Below, piece by piece: positions 6,284 through 15,381 of a DNA stretch of 58,580 bases. The stretch is from a virus, in IMG/VR virus record IMGVR_UViG_3300032431_000011, positions 1-58,580 of that record, one strand, 5' to 3'. The position numbers and the translations under genes are program-made. Numbering within the stretch: the stretch's first letter is position 1; every line of letters begins with the position of its first letter. The notes beneath the pieces are model-generated. The model did not search any database and had not been told where the DNA came from. It saw only the letters and a list, made by a program, of their open reading frames with translations.

Positions 6284-7705
6284 ATGAAATCATCAAGACT
6301 AGGATACTTTGACGAAGATTTAGCTACCATCATCGGCGTAATTGAAGCCACCATGTTTAACAAGCTTCAGTGGTGTGTTGAGAGTCCTTCAATGGCTGGA
6401 ACAGTTGTAGATGGGCAAAAGTGGATTCGCAACCCTATCAAGTGCACAGACTCTAAAAAGAAAGAGCGAGTGCAAGAACACGGCAAGCTTATTGACTGGC
6501 GCGGCAATTTTCCATTCTTGAGTTTTTATCAAATCAAGTCTGGATTTGCCAAACTTGAAGAACTCGGTTTAGTCATCAGTCGGAAGCTTCGAGCCGGAAA
6601 ATGGGATGCCTGCAAGTATTACACCATTGACACAGAAAAGCTAGCTGAACTGCTGGAACCCGCATCACTACCCATTTGTCAAAATCCGTCAAATCGATAT
6701 GTCGAATCTCATCAAATCGATTTGATGACTGACTGCAAATCATATCAAGATACATCTCCAAAGAAAGTTATTCAAAAAGAACCTCTCACAGAAAGAGCGG
6801 GCGCGACTGTTTTAGTAAATTTAGAGAATGAAGAGAATGAAGAAAGCAGCCAAAGCAACCAAAGCAATGTCAATTTCCAAGTTGCCAAAGAAGTAGACTC
6901 AACAACAGAACCGATAACCTTGCAAGTTGATAAATGTTCCGCGCCGTCGAGTCCGGTTGTAAGAAAGGAGTTTTTCGAGGCATTGCTGGCGTACTGCTAC
7001 CAGCGGGTAGATATCGACTCTCCTGAAGGCTATGCTAACTGGGTAATGCGCGAATCTAAGTCCAGAACACCAGAGGCCAGCGTAGCAATGCTGTGGGATG
7101 AGTTTAACGCGGGTGAGGAGTTAGGCGGTCGCATGGTTCCCCCCGGATTCAGATTGCGCGGTGTACCTGAGCAAGTCGTTGTGGAGGCTATATCGCAGGA
7201 CTGTATCGGCAAGGTAGGTACAACGGCGACAGAGGCTGCCAAGAGTGCCGCTGGACAGTTACGCCGATTGCCAGTGGTTGCAGCGGTCGCCAATGCGGTA
7301 AAATTGCAGCTAGAGCGCTGTTTGGAAGGTGCAAAACGACAAGTAGAGTTAGGAGTCCCAAAGGAGCAAGCACTCTTGAATAATTTGCCAACCTACGCAA
7401 CCAACTGTAACGAGAATTTAATACCACAAATTGCCGCAAGTGAGACAGTTAAAATGCCAGAGTCAGTAGCAACAGACCCGACAAACCCTTATGCGCTAAC
7501 CGATGAAAATCGAGCCGCTAGAAAAAAGGCTTTTGAGATGGTTCAATCCAAACTTCCAAGAGAACGAACCAAGCGAGAGCAGCTATTGGCGGCAAATATG
7601 GCTGATGCGGCGGCTTTTGCGAAAGAAATGCCATTTACGAAGCCTGAACCAGTAATTGAGGTAGTAGTTGAAAAGCCAGTTGAGGATGAACCGATATTGT
7701 GGTGA
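6284..7705 (+). CDS. Replication-associated winged-helix protein candidate (473 aa)
   Basis: The N-terminus (GYFDEDLATIIGVIEATMFN, then FPFLSFYQIKSGFAKLEELG, LVISRKLRAGKWDACKYYTI) reads like the winged-helix start of phage replisome organisers, where the last helix meets a basic wing. A long low-complexity middle (ENEENEESSQSNQSN) follows. The C-terminal part is alanine-rich and helical and ends EKPVEDEPILW. In such proteins the N-terminal domain binds origin DNA and the tail contacts helicase or loader. The gene is behind leader B and just ahead of virion genes. The role is inferred from weak motif similarity. Confidence 0.5.
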   Translation: MKSSRLGYFDEDLATIIGVIEATMFNKLQWCVESPSMAGTVVDGQKWIRNPIKCTDSKKKERVQEHGKLIDWRGNFPFLSFYQIKSGFAKLEELGLVISRKLRAGKWDACKYYTIDTEKLAELLEPASLPICQNPSNRYVESHQIDLMTDCKSYQDTSPKKVIQKEPLTERAGATVLVNLENEENEESSQSNQSNVNFQVAKEVDSTTEPITLQVDKCSAPSSPVVRKEFFEALLAYCYQRVDIDSPEGYANWVMRESKSRTPEASVAMLWDEFNAGEELGGRMVPPGFRLRGVPEQVVVEAISQDCIGKVGTTATEAAKSAAGQLRRLPVVAAVANAVKLQLERCLEGAKRQVELGVPKEQALLNNLPTYATNCNENLIPQIAASETVKMPESVATDPTNPYALTDENRAARKKAFEMVQSKLPRERTKREQLLAANMADAAAFAKEMPFTKPEPVIEVVVEKPVEDEPILW

Positions 7706-7717
7706 CACTTGATATAA

Positions 7718-10351
7718 ATGACTGTTAATGCAGCCGCTAGACCTAACAAATTACTCGTTGCCGGATTGGAGTTTCCCGGTTTCGCTCGATTCGTGTGCGA
7801 CGAGAACGAGTTGGACACCAGCGGCCTCATTTACGCTACGGGGACGGTTGAAATCCACGACCATCACCTAAACCCGCAAAAGCTCAACGACAGGTTGAAT
7901 CGTTGGTGGTGCTGGGGGAAAAAAATAGAAATTCAAATATTAAATGGCAACGGAACCTACAAGCTACACCCGCGCGGCACTCAATACTTGATTCGGTCAT
8001 TCTACAACTTTGCCGATTGTAAGCTGACAATTCAAACTGGCTGCCTGCTGTCGCTGCTGAAAAATCGGTCAATTGACGACTTCAGGGAAGACAATAAAAT
8101 TCCTAAAGAAACGCCTTCTACGCAGCAGGAACAGCAAGACGGCTACACAGAGTCAACGTCTGTAATCGTAATCTCATACTCCTCACCAGGCGTATCGTTT
8201 ACGTCATCCAGTAGTTCAGGTTCTCCGCCTCCGCCCATTGTCGTACCAAAAGGCGATTTAACATTACCTGAGATATTTCGAGAGTTTCAGAAGTCAAAGT
8301 TTTACGATATTCAGGCAGTTGTTACCTTCTTACTGGGTAGGGCTGGAGCAACTAAGATTTACGGTAGTGTTACTGGACAGATTAGGGGGCCTATCAACTT
8401 TAGCGGTTCACTGATTCAGCAAGCCGGAGATTTGTGCTTTAAGGCTTCTCCCCCTAGCTACCTTTGGGCAGACAAAGACGGCATCCGAATTACTAAGATT
8501 AATATTACAAACAATCCGACCGCGCTGGTAGTTGTAATTGGCAAAGATGAAATTGAATACGCACCTTTGGACAGCGGACTAGACGCAATTAAAGAATTAG
8601 TTGTATCGGGAAGTATTGACAAGAAAAATACAGAGAAACCCGACGGCAGTACCGAGACAGTCAACCCTGACGGCAGTAAAGAAAAAACTTCAATCACTCA
8701 AGATTTTGGGCCTGAGACAATCATCAATATTAACGGCAGTCCCACAACGGAAGTGCTGCTATCAACGACAACAACGGTAGAAAAAATAGAGCCTGGTCAA
8801 AAAACTGTTACAACAACAAAAGTAGAGCGGCGCGGGCTAGCAGTTCCCGGCGCTAAAACTAATCGCAGCGCATTTGTAGAAAGTTACAGAAGTATCAAAA
8901 CTCAATATTTCAGCCAGATTCCCAGTAATAATGGCAGACTAGATTATGAAGAAGAAGTCATCAACGAGCCTGTCTGCAAAGTCTTTGCTGGCTTCTTTGG
9001 AGCTTATGCCGACGTAAACTTTACAATGCCTTCAAGTGTTACGGGCGTTGGTGGACAGACTTTCCCTGCTGATAACTGGCTGTTAAATACTACTCAAATC
9101 CTAAGCAGCAAAACTCGGACAAATTATACCTACAATTCTAATGGAGTGCAAACCGCTACAACCTCAGTAACTGAAGAATATATTTCTAAAATCCTGACTA
9201 ATTATTGGCCGTTTATCGGAACACTTGCACCTAGCGGACAAACTACTGAACAGTGGATGCGTTGGGGCTCAAATGAGATGCACCGTGTTACAGCTAAAAC
9301 AACTTATCAAGCTAGATTCTCCGCTGAGATTGAAGCGATGGACGAAAAATTGTGGAAGGATAAAGTTTCAGTGAATATTACTGAAGTTACAGCTATTCCT
9401 ACTTACACTCGTGTGGGAGATGTTGAGAGTTCTAGTACAGTAAGTTATAGCACTCGGAATATCAACACGTTTCAAGTCAAACATCAAACGCGGATGTCGC
9501 TAATGACTGAGAAAGATGGCGACAAAATAGAACTCAGTCGCTCTGGACTTGCCAACGCTCCGGCAACTGAATACTTACCCGCATATTCAGCCGCTGGAAC
9601 AGATGGCGAAGGCTTAGATGATTGGGAAGACGAAGAGAAAAAGATTAAAAAACATTGGAACTTCGACCTAGAATGTTCGGGTCAAACACCGCCCAAAGAG
9701 TTTGCAAGTATTGGTAAGGTTCCGACTGAAGCAATTCTCAAGGAAATCGCAGCAATTCTGTATTTTTACAGACAAGGAAAAAGCAAAGCTTATGAGTTGA
9801 CAATTGCCATTAACGATTGGTGGCTGTCCAACTTGTACCGCCCGGTGCTGACAGTGCAGGTGGTTGAGCCGGATGAGAACGCAATGACTTACCTGCTCAC
9901 AGGTTTAAACTTTTCCTGCGAACCTGATGCTAACTTAATTCTGGGTGACTTGTGGTGGATTGGTGGAACGGCAAACTCTTTGATTAGCAGCGCGCAAGGA
10001 AATTGGCTTGCAAGTAATGCTAATATTGTTGATAAAGCCGTTGTGTTCGTAGTTGGCGATAGAGTTGAAGTTGGTTTGACTGGTGGAATTATTCCCGGTA
10101 TTGAGCCTAGTCGCTATTGGGTGTCAGCAGTACAAGTCGTTGAAGGTAAACAGCAGATTCAACTTTCGATAACTGAGGGTGGCGCGGCTGTACCTGTAAC
10201 CGGTGCTATCATTGGGCAACCGAGAATCACAACAGTTGTAGCGAAAGAACCTGTTTTGGCGTTTGCGGAGCTCAAACCGTGGTTAGAAACTTCTGCTAAA
10301 GATTGGCTAGAATTGAGTTTAGGTAATTGGTTAGTTTTAGAGGTAACTTAG
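7718..10351 (+). CDS. Large virion protein, tail hub/baseplate candidate (877 aa)
   Basis: An 877-residue protein opening the first virion block, 12 bases after the preceding stop. The N-terminal 120 residues (LEFPGFARFVCDENEL, VEIHDHHLNPQKLNDRLN) are followed by long beta-rich, Thr/Ser/Gly-rich stretches. Examples are the self-similar DGSTETVNPDGSKEKTS and TTTTVEKIEPGQKTVTTTK. The C-terminus has SYRYWVSAVQVV-like and WLETSAKDWLELSLGNW repeats. Size, composition and place before small tail-like genes and fibre-like genes suggest a tail hub or baseplate component. No catalytic motif is seen and no family is recognised with certainty. Confidence 0.55.
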   Translation: MTVNAAARPNKLLVAGLEFPGFARFVCDENELDTSGLIYATGTVEIHDHHLNPQKLNDRLNRWWCWGKKIEIQILNGNGTYKLHPRGTQYLIRSFYNFADCKLTIQTGCLLSLLKNRSIDDFREDNKIPKETPSTQQEQQDGYTESTSVIVISYSSPGVSFTSSSSSGSPPPPIVVPKGDLTLPEIFREFQKSKFYDIQAVVTFLLGRAGATKIYGSVTGQIRGPINFSGSLIQQAGDLCFKASPPSYLWADKDGIRITKINITNNPTALVVVIGKDEIEYAPLDSGLDAIKELVVSGSIDKKNTEKPDGSTETVNPDGSKEKTSITQDFGPETIININGSPTTEVLLSTTTTVEKIEPGQKTVTTTKVERRGLAVPGAKTNRSAFVESYRSIKTQYFSQIPSNNGRLDYEEEVINEPVCKVFAGFFGAYADVNFTMPSSVTGVGGQTFPADNWLLNTTQILSSKTRTNYTYNSNGVQTATTSVTEEYISKILTNYWPFIGTLAPSGQTTEQWMRWGSNEMHRVTAKTTYQARFSAEIEAMDEKLWKDKVSVNITEVTAIPTYTRVGDVESSSTVSYSTRNINTFQVKHQTRMSLMTEKDGDKIELSRSGLANAPATEYLPAYSAAGTDGEGLDDWEDEEKKIKKHWNFDLECSGQTPPKEFASIGKVPTEAILKEIAAILYFYRQGKSKAYELTIAINDWWLSNLYRPVLTVQVVEPDENAMTYLLTGLNFSCEPDANLILGDLWWIGGTANSLISSAQGNWLASNANIVDKAVVFVVGDRVEVGLTGGIIPGIEPSRYWVSAVQVVEGKQQIQLSITEGGAAVPVTGAIIGQPRITTVVAKEPVLAFAELKPWLETSAKDWLELSLGNWLVLEVT

Positions 10352-10352
10352 G

Positions 10353-10643
10353 ATGAGTAACAATATTATCACAATAAAAGAAGCCTATTCTGCTGCGACT
10401 AAATTTTTCAAAAGTATTCAATTCAATACTACGTTTGCTGGCGGGTCACAGTTAACTTTAGAAGAGTTTGAATTTGCAGAGCCTTTAAATTGCTGGTTCA
10501 TTACCTTGGGGTTTGTTCCGGTAAGACTAGAAGAAACAGAGGAACACTACAATACTTTTAGGCGCAAATACAGAATTGTCAAAGTGAACGCCGTCACAAA
10601 AGAAGTAGAATCTATCAGAAGCCTCAGCCTAAAAAGAATCTAA
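10353..10643 (+). CDS. Small virion-cluster protein (96 aa)
   Basis: Starts two bases after the 877-residue gene, so it is translationally coupled. MSNNIITIKEAYSAATKFFKS, LTLEEFEFAEPLNCWFITLG and a basic end YRIVKVNAVTKEVESIRS. No known family. It reads like a tail assembly accessory protein from position only. Confidence 0.65.
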   Translation: MSNNIITIKEAYSAATKFFKSIQFNTTFAGGSQLTLEEFEFAEPLNCWFITLGFVPVRLEETEEHYNTFRRKYRIVKVNAVTKEVESIRSLSLKRI

Positions 10644-10648
10644 ACGAA

Positions 10649-10984
10649 ATGGAACAAAAACTACCTTACAAAACAGATAAAAATACTATTTCTAATTCCT
10701 GTCAAGATGTGGCGGAAGTTTCAACTATTGCAGGAGTTCAAGAATTTGGAAATTTGACAATCTGCGCCATTCGATATTGCCTTGGGCGGTTGACATATAT
10801 GCCGTCGTTAATTGTTGAATTAACTAAAGCAAATTGGAGCCTACTAACCCCAAAGGATAGGGCTATCATTCTCAAAGATGTCGCTCAAGCAATTCAAGAT
10901 GGTAGGCTGGGGATGGATTGTGACAAACAAATGTGGCTAGCTTTTTATGATTGGATGATGAGGAAATGTAATGAAACCATATAA
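10649..10984 (+). CDS. Small virion-cluster protein (111 aa)
   Basis: Five bases after the previous gene and overlapping the next by 14 bases. The sequence (EVSTIAGVQEFGNLTICAI, YCLGRLTYMPSLIVELTKAN, AIILKDVAQAIQDGRLGMDC, DWMMRKCNE) is helical. The YCLGRLTYMPS segment resembles small proteins found beside phage structural genes. Function unknown. Confidence 0.65.
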   Translation: MEQKLPYKTDKNTISNSCQDVAEVSTIAGVQEFGNLTICAIRYCLGRLTYMPSLIVELTKANWSLLTPKDRAIILKDVAQAIQDGRLGMDCDKQMWLAFYDWMMRKCNETI

Positions 10985-11264
10985 GCTAAGCTTGCGAGCG
11001 GCAATGAGACGCTACTCCCAATCTCAATCAGCCTCCAATATTCAAAACTCGCTAACTCCCGTTACGGCTGAAGCAAACAGAACGCCTCCAGCAGCGGAAA
11101 TTGGCAAGTTTCAACAATTTGACGCTGAAGCGGGGCGCTATGTTTTCACCAGCAACACTCAATCAGTTTCTATCCCGTCTAGCCAGATGCTTAGTAACGG
11201 ACGCTTGGGCAAAGGACAGAAAGTCTTGTTAGCTCAAGGTACAGCCGACTTTATACCCGCTTAA
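10971..11264 (+). CDS. Small protein sharing a module with the next gene (97 aa)
   Basis: After a polar N-terminus, residues about 48-95 (FDAEAGRYVFTSNTQ, LSNGRLGKGQKVLLAQG) align with residues about 75-125 of the following 787-residue protein (FNAEADAFNVDGSDG, LSNGNVRNGQKVR). This is a duplicated short beta module, probably a virion docking or decoration element. It starts inside the preceding gene and ends two bases before the next one. Confidence 0.6.
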   Translation: MKPYKLSLRAAMRRYSQSQSASNIQNSLTPVTAEANRTPPAAEIGKFQQFDAEAGRYVFTSNTQSVSIPSSQMLSNGRLGKGQKVLLAQGTADFIPA

Positions 11265-11266
11265 CC

Positions 11267-13630
11267 ATGTTAGATATTAACGACATTGACGGCCGCCCCG
11301 CAATTGAAACCGATGAACCAATGTCGATTCAAGAGGCGAACCTGTGGGCTTTAGAACAAAGGGACAAAGCAGATACTCGAAAAGCTGCTGTTGAGCGGTT
11401 GCGGTGTGATGCGGCTAAACGTCGTGAGCGCAAACCAGCAAATCCACTGGAAACACTGAAGCCTGGCCATAGCTACAGAGTTCGTGAGTTCAACGCTGAA
11501 GCTGATGCTTTTAATGTTGATGGTAGCGACGGCAAGAAATTGCTTGGCAAAAGTTTGAGTAACGGCAACGTTCGCAATGGTCAGAAAGTGCGTTCGTTTT
11601 TCACTCCTAACGGTCAAGTTGTGATTGACGTTAAGCCAAAAGGAAGGGATATAGTTATTCCGAAACCAGAGCCAAAACCGCCCGTTGAAAAAGTTTTAGA
11701 AAATATTAAAATATTGTTTTACGTTGATTCAGAGATTTCTCCCTTTGTTGGATACGATGAATTAACCGTTGAGCGTCTATGGAAAGAACTCTGGATAGGT
11801 GGCACATGGCCTGTTAAAAAAATTTACATAGTCCCAGATGGCTATAGAATGGCTGATGCTTTCATTGTCAACACAGGAGAAAAAGAAGAAGACTATGTTG
11901 TAATGGGAAGACTTTTCCCTGTCAAGCAAATTCACAGGTGGCATAGCCAACTCAATATATCAGATTACGCAAACACACTAGGAACTCCCGCCGCTATTCT
12001 ATTCACAATAGAAAAAGGAATTACCAGTCAACAAGAGTTTTGGGCGGATTCTTGTCCTCCTTATTTTTGGCGATACTGTGGAGGCGGGTTTTTCTATTCC
12101 GCTGGTAGTGAAATAGGAGTAAATACTATAGATGCTTTTTCTGGACACGTAAGAAGCTATTGGCCCAGAAGCTATAATTGGTACAATGGTTGGCAAAATA
12201 ACAATTTTAGTTATGCAAATACTTATATTTCAAAAGGAGTAGCATCTAGTTTTACAAGCTTTGCTTTCCATAAAGTTGGGATGTATAGTGGTCAGTCTTA
12301 TTATGGTAATCCAAATACCAATTATGTGGTAAAACCTAGCAATACTCATATTCCTTTAGTACCAGATTACGATACATATTATTCATTGATTTGGCACGCT
12401 GTTGATGATATTTATCAACCTCCAGAAATGTTGTTCGGGGTTGATGTTTCTTCATGTTGGTATTTTAAAACTAAAAGTATTAACTCTCAAAACGTTAACA
12501 CTTTCTATTCTTTCCAGACCCCTGGTAATGTCGAGTTTTCTTCTACACTTGGAAAAATGGGAGTTTCTGGAGAGTTTTGTGTAACTCCAAGTAAAAATTT
12601 TAATGTAAATTATGAAGCTCCAATTTATTTTTACGACCCATCTACTGGACTGTATACAAGCACTACTGGCTTTTTGTATGAACCTTTGCTAGTAAATGAC
12701 ACTGGAGAGAAAACATTAACTATCAAGCAAATATCTTTAGCTGTATCGCCTTCTCAACAAATTACTTCGGCCAATTCTTTAGTATATTTGTCTGACGCAG
12801 GAGAAAGTGCTACTTTTAAAAAGATATCAGGCATTCCTGAACTTAACAACTTTAGCGGATTAGGGCTTAAGTTTTTTTCCTTTTTTTTTAACAGTAATTA
12901 TACTTCACAACCGCCTATTTCCTCAAATCTATCTTTTACTTATTATAATTATCTTGACCTGTTGTGGAGTAATACGGTTGTTTGTGATACAGAGATTTAC
13001 TGGTATCCAGGCATAGATGGCACTTTTTCCTTATCAGCCAATCAATCAGAAACTAACAAAGAAATATTGTATTTAAAAGAGTTTTTGTTACAATTTGCTC
13101 AATTTACTGGGCTAGCAGTTATGCCGTCTGATGACATTCGCAGAACCTCGTCATTTATTGGATATTATTTTTATCTTGACACTATTTGTCAGTATCTAAA
13201 ACCTTTGTCTTCCTATATTGATAACAGTATCTATATTCCCTACTGCTTCCTAGATACTAATAAAAAATTTTACGGAACGCAGTCTTTAAGTTATGCAGAG
13301 CCAGAAAAAACAAGAGTTCTTCCTCAGTCCACTAAAGCTATAGTCAAAATAGTAGAATTAAAATTAAATGAATCAACAGAAGAAATAAAGGTTGCACCCA
13401 ATGTAAAAGAATTACCTATATATATGGTAACACCCGAAAACACAGAAAGTCCGACAATAGCGCTAGCCTCCGCTAATTATTGGAGCAAAAGCAAAACAAA
13501 GGGAATACCGATGCCCGTGTTCACGCCAACACCCTCAGAAGTTACAGCGCCACCCACACCAACGCCCACACCCACACCCACACCCACACCTACTCCCACT
13601 CCTACTCCTACTCCCGGTTACGGCTACTAA
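11267..13630 (+). CDS. Large virion surface protein with Pro-Thr tail (787 aa)
   Basis: Residues about 30-130 carry charged helices and the LSNGNVRNGQKV module shared with the preceding gene. The rest is rich in Tyr, Asn, Ser and Phe (CGGGFFYSAGSEIG, SYWPRSYNWYNGW), as in adhesins or tail fibres. It ends in about 14 Pro-Thr pairs encoded by an ACACCC/ACTCCT microsatellite (13551-13615) before GYGY. Such a linker could expose or anchor a receptor-binding tip. The repeat could change length by slippage. Assigned to the virion by position and composition. The domain is not recognised. Confidence 0.55.
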   Translation: MLDINDIDGRPAIETDEPMSIQEANLWALEQRDKADTRKAAVERLRCDAAKRRERKPANPLETLKPGHSYRVREFNAEADAFNVDGSDGKKLLGKSLSNGNVRNGQKVRSFFTPNGQVVIDVKPKGRDIVIPKPEPKPPVEKVLENIKILFYVDSEISPFVGYDELTVERLWKELWIGGTWPVKKIYIVPDGYRMADAFIVNTGEKEEDYVVMGRLFPVKQIHRWHSQLNISDYANTLGTPAAILFTIEKGITSQQEFWADSCPPYFWRYCGGGFFYSAGSEIGVNTIDAFSGHVRSYWPRSYNWYNGWQNNNFSYANTYISKGVASSFTSFAFHKVGMYSGQSYYGNPNTNYVVKPSNTHIPLVPDYDTYYSLIWHAVDDIYQPPEMLFGVDVSSCWYFKTKSINSQNVNTFYSFQTPGNVEFSSTLGKMGVSGEFCVTPSKNFNVNYEAPIYFYDPSTGLYTSTTGFLYEPLLVNDTGEKTLTIKQISLAVSPSQQITSANSLVYLSDAGESATFKKISGIPELNNFSGLGLKFFSFFFNSNYTSQPPISSNLSFTYYNYLDLLWSNTVVCDTEIYWYPGIDGTFSLSANQSETNKEILYLKEFLLQFAQFTGLAVMPSDDIRRTSSFIGYYFYLDTICQYLKPLSSYIDNSIYIPYCFLDTNKKFYGTQSLSYAEPEKTRVLPQSTKAIVKIVELKLNESTEEIKVAPNVKELPIYMVTPENTESPTIALASANYWSKSKTKGIPMPVFTPTPSEVTAPPTPTPTPTPTPTPTPTPTPTPGYGY

Positions 13631-13631
13631 T

Positions 13632-14411
13632 TTACAAAATTGGAACTATAGCAAAAGTTGGATTAAACTTAACCTTAATTCTGTGAGTTTCCTTCATCCC
13701 TCTCCTGTCTAGAGCTTCCTGAATTGCTGATTGAATTAAAACAAAAAAATCAATTGCTAGTTTGTCGCCCGTAACAGAGTTTTCGTGTTTCCTGTATTGA
13801 TACAGATACTCATTTATTTTCCCTATTTCTGTAATTTCCGACAGTCGCAAGCAAATGTCATAGTCCTCAATTGTGTCAAATTCCGTGCGAAAACCACCAA
13901 TTTCTAGGTACGCAGATTTTCGCATCATTCGGAAATGAAACGCCATAAAAACTGACAAAATTCGCTCTTTAGAATACGGAATAGAGCATCGCCAGCCGGG
14001 CCGCATTTTTTGCCCATTCGCATCAATATCTACATAATTTGTATACACCAACCCCCAGTCGGGATTATTGTCAAGCGCTGCGACTGTTAGCTCGATTGCC
14101 TGTTGTTCCAGTAAATCATCAGAGTCAAGTTGCCCAATATACTCTCCGCGCGCCGCACTAAACCCCGCAATCAGCGCATTTGCAGCCCCTCTGTTAGCGT
14201 CATCTGCTGGTCTGTTGGGGTTGGTCAATACCCGAATTCTAGGGTCACGCTCCGCGAAGTTCTGGGCAATCTCTAAGCTCCCATCTGTGGAACCGTCATC
14301 AGAAATTATCAGTTCCCAGTTTTTGTCTGTTTGCCAGATGACGCTTTCGATGGCGGTTTCAAGGTAACGTGCGCGGTTGTAAACTGGGATAACAATAGAA
14401 ACAAAAGTCAT
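13632..14411 (-). CDS. Family 2 glycosyltransferase (259 aa)
   Basis: Typical GT-A start VSIVIPVYNRARYLETAIES, then DKNWELIISDDGSTDGS and the metal-binding GQLDSDDLL (DSD as the DxD motif). The later FDTIEDYDICLRLSE matches the usual ED acceptor-side motif. It transfers a sugar from a nucleotide sugar in the cytoplasm. It is the last gene of a leftward trio with a sulfotransferase and an AAA ATPase, set among virion genes. A role in decorating virion or host surface glycans is plausible. It ends two bases from the convergent Pro-Thr gene. Confidence 0.9.
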   Translation of the reverse strand: MTFVSIVIPVYNRARYLETAIESVIWQTDKNWELIISDDGSTDGSLEIAQNFAERDPRIRVLTNPNRPADDANRGAANALIAGFSAARGEYIGQLDSDDLLEQQAIELTVAALDNNPDWGLVYTNYVDIDANGQKMRPGWRCSIPYSKERILSVFMAFHFRMMRKSAYLEIGGFRTEFDTIEDYDICLRLSEITEIGKINEYLYQYRKHENSVTGDKLAIDFFVLIQSAIQEALDRRGMKETHRIKVKFNPTFAIVPIL

Positions 14412-14455
14412 ATAAATATACAGACAAATTATTCATCAAATATAGCAGATTCATA

Positions 14456-15346
14456 TTAATTTTGCGTTACACATTTATAGCCAAGCTTTTCTAAGTTGCG
14501 CCAATTTGTTAATTCAATATTTTCTACCTCTATGGCGCTTAATTCATTACGCCAAGCATCAATCCTTGCTGATTCAATTGGCTTGAAAGTCATTGGATTC
14601 AAACCAGCCTGACTTGGTAGCACTAAGTTCAACTCCACATTCTTCTGATAGAACAACAGCATTGACTCGTCAAAATCCAAGCCTAGCCAGTTACACAATT
14701 TTAATAATTCTATTGACGGATTTGCGACCAACTCTTCGTACCGAATCAGAAAGAATTGGTCGCAGTCGCGGTATTTTTCAACTAGCTTCGTTACGGCATC
14801 CCACTGACGCGCCATTCCTTCTAAGTCTCTGGGGCCAGTCCAAACCTTTTCCGCTCTTAATTCTTTTGATAAAATTGCTTGCAATGAACTGTAGCAGGCT
14901 CGAAAATCTCGAAGAATCAAAACAACCCTAGCACTTGAAAAGTGTTTCCAAATTATTTCTAATTGGTGGATATGGCAAGGGTTTTTATCTCCCCAGACCA
15001 AAGAGGTTGGAGCAAACTGTTGAAGATAGCCTTGGTATACCGAGTTTATGGCTAGCGCATAGCTTAAAAAATTATATCTTTTTAAATCCCTAGATAAAGC
15101 TTGTCGATTGACACCCCACTGGCAAAATTTAGGAAATCTTGATTTGTCGTAAAGACTGTTTAAAAAATCTTCAATCTTGTTTGACAGGTTTCCGATGTTG
15201 CCGTACTCTTTTTCTAGAGAAATGAAAAAAAGACTTTCAGGAGGAATGCAAATACCCGGATGAGTCGTTAGCAGTAGTCGTAAAAGAGTCGTGCCAGAAC
15301 GTGGCGCTCCTGTTACAAAAATAGGGTTAACTTGGTGATTAAGCAT
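14456..15346 (-). CDS. PAPS-dependent sulfotransferase (296 aa)
   Basis: The 5'-phosphosulfate loop FVTGAPRSGTTLLRLLL sits at the N-terminus, followed by LRLLLTTHPGICIPPE. VVLILRDFRACYSS corresponds to the 3'-phosphate binding region with its conserved arginine and serine. LIRYEELVANP is the usual C-terminal family segment. It would move sulfate from PAPS to a sugar or tyrosine. The start is taken at the ATG at 15346; a TTG at 15364 is less likely. Transcribed after the AAA ATPase gene (35 bases apart) and before the glycosyltransferase. Confidence 0.85.
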   Translation of the reverse strand: MLNHQVNPIFVTGAPRSGTTLLRLLLTTHPGICIPPESLFFISLEKEYGNIGNLSNKIEDFLNSLYDKSRFPKFCQWGVNRQALSRDLKRYNFLSYALAINSVYQGYLQQFAPTSLVWGDKNPCHIHQLEIIWKHFSSARVVLILRDFRACYSSLQAILSKELRAEKVWTGPRDLEGMARQWDAVTKLVEKYRDCDQFFLIRYEELVANPSIELLKLCNWLGLDFDESMLLFYQKNVELNLVLPSQAGLNPMTFKPIESARIDAWRNELSAIEVENIELTNWRNLEKLGYKCVTQN

Positions 15347-15381
15347 AAATACAAAGAATAACAACTGAAACTTTAAAAAAT

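Noticed and set aside
5943-6312. Two rightward ORFs of 66 and 69 residues across leader B
   Set aside because: They run over the promoter and the paired stems; the peptides have no match between the two leader copies.
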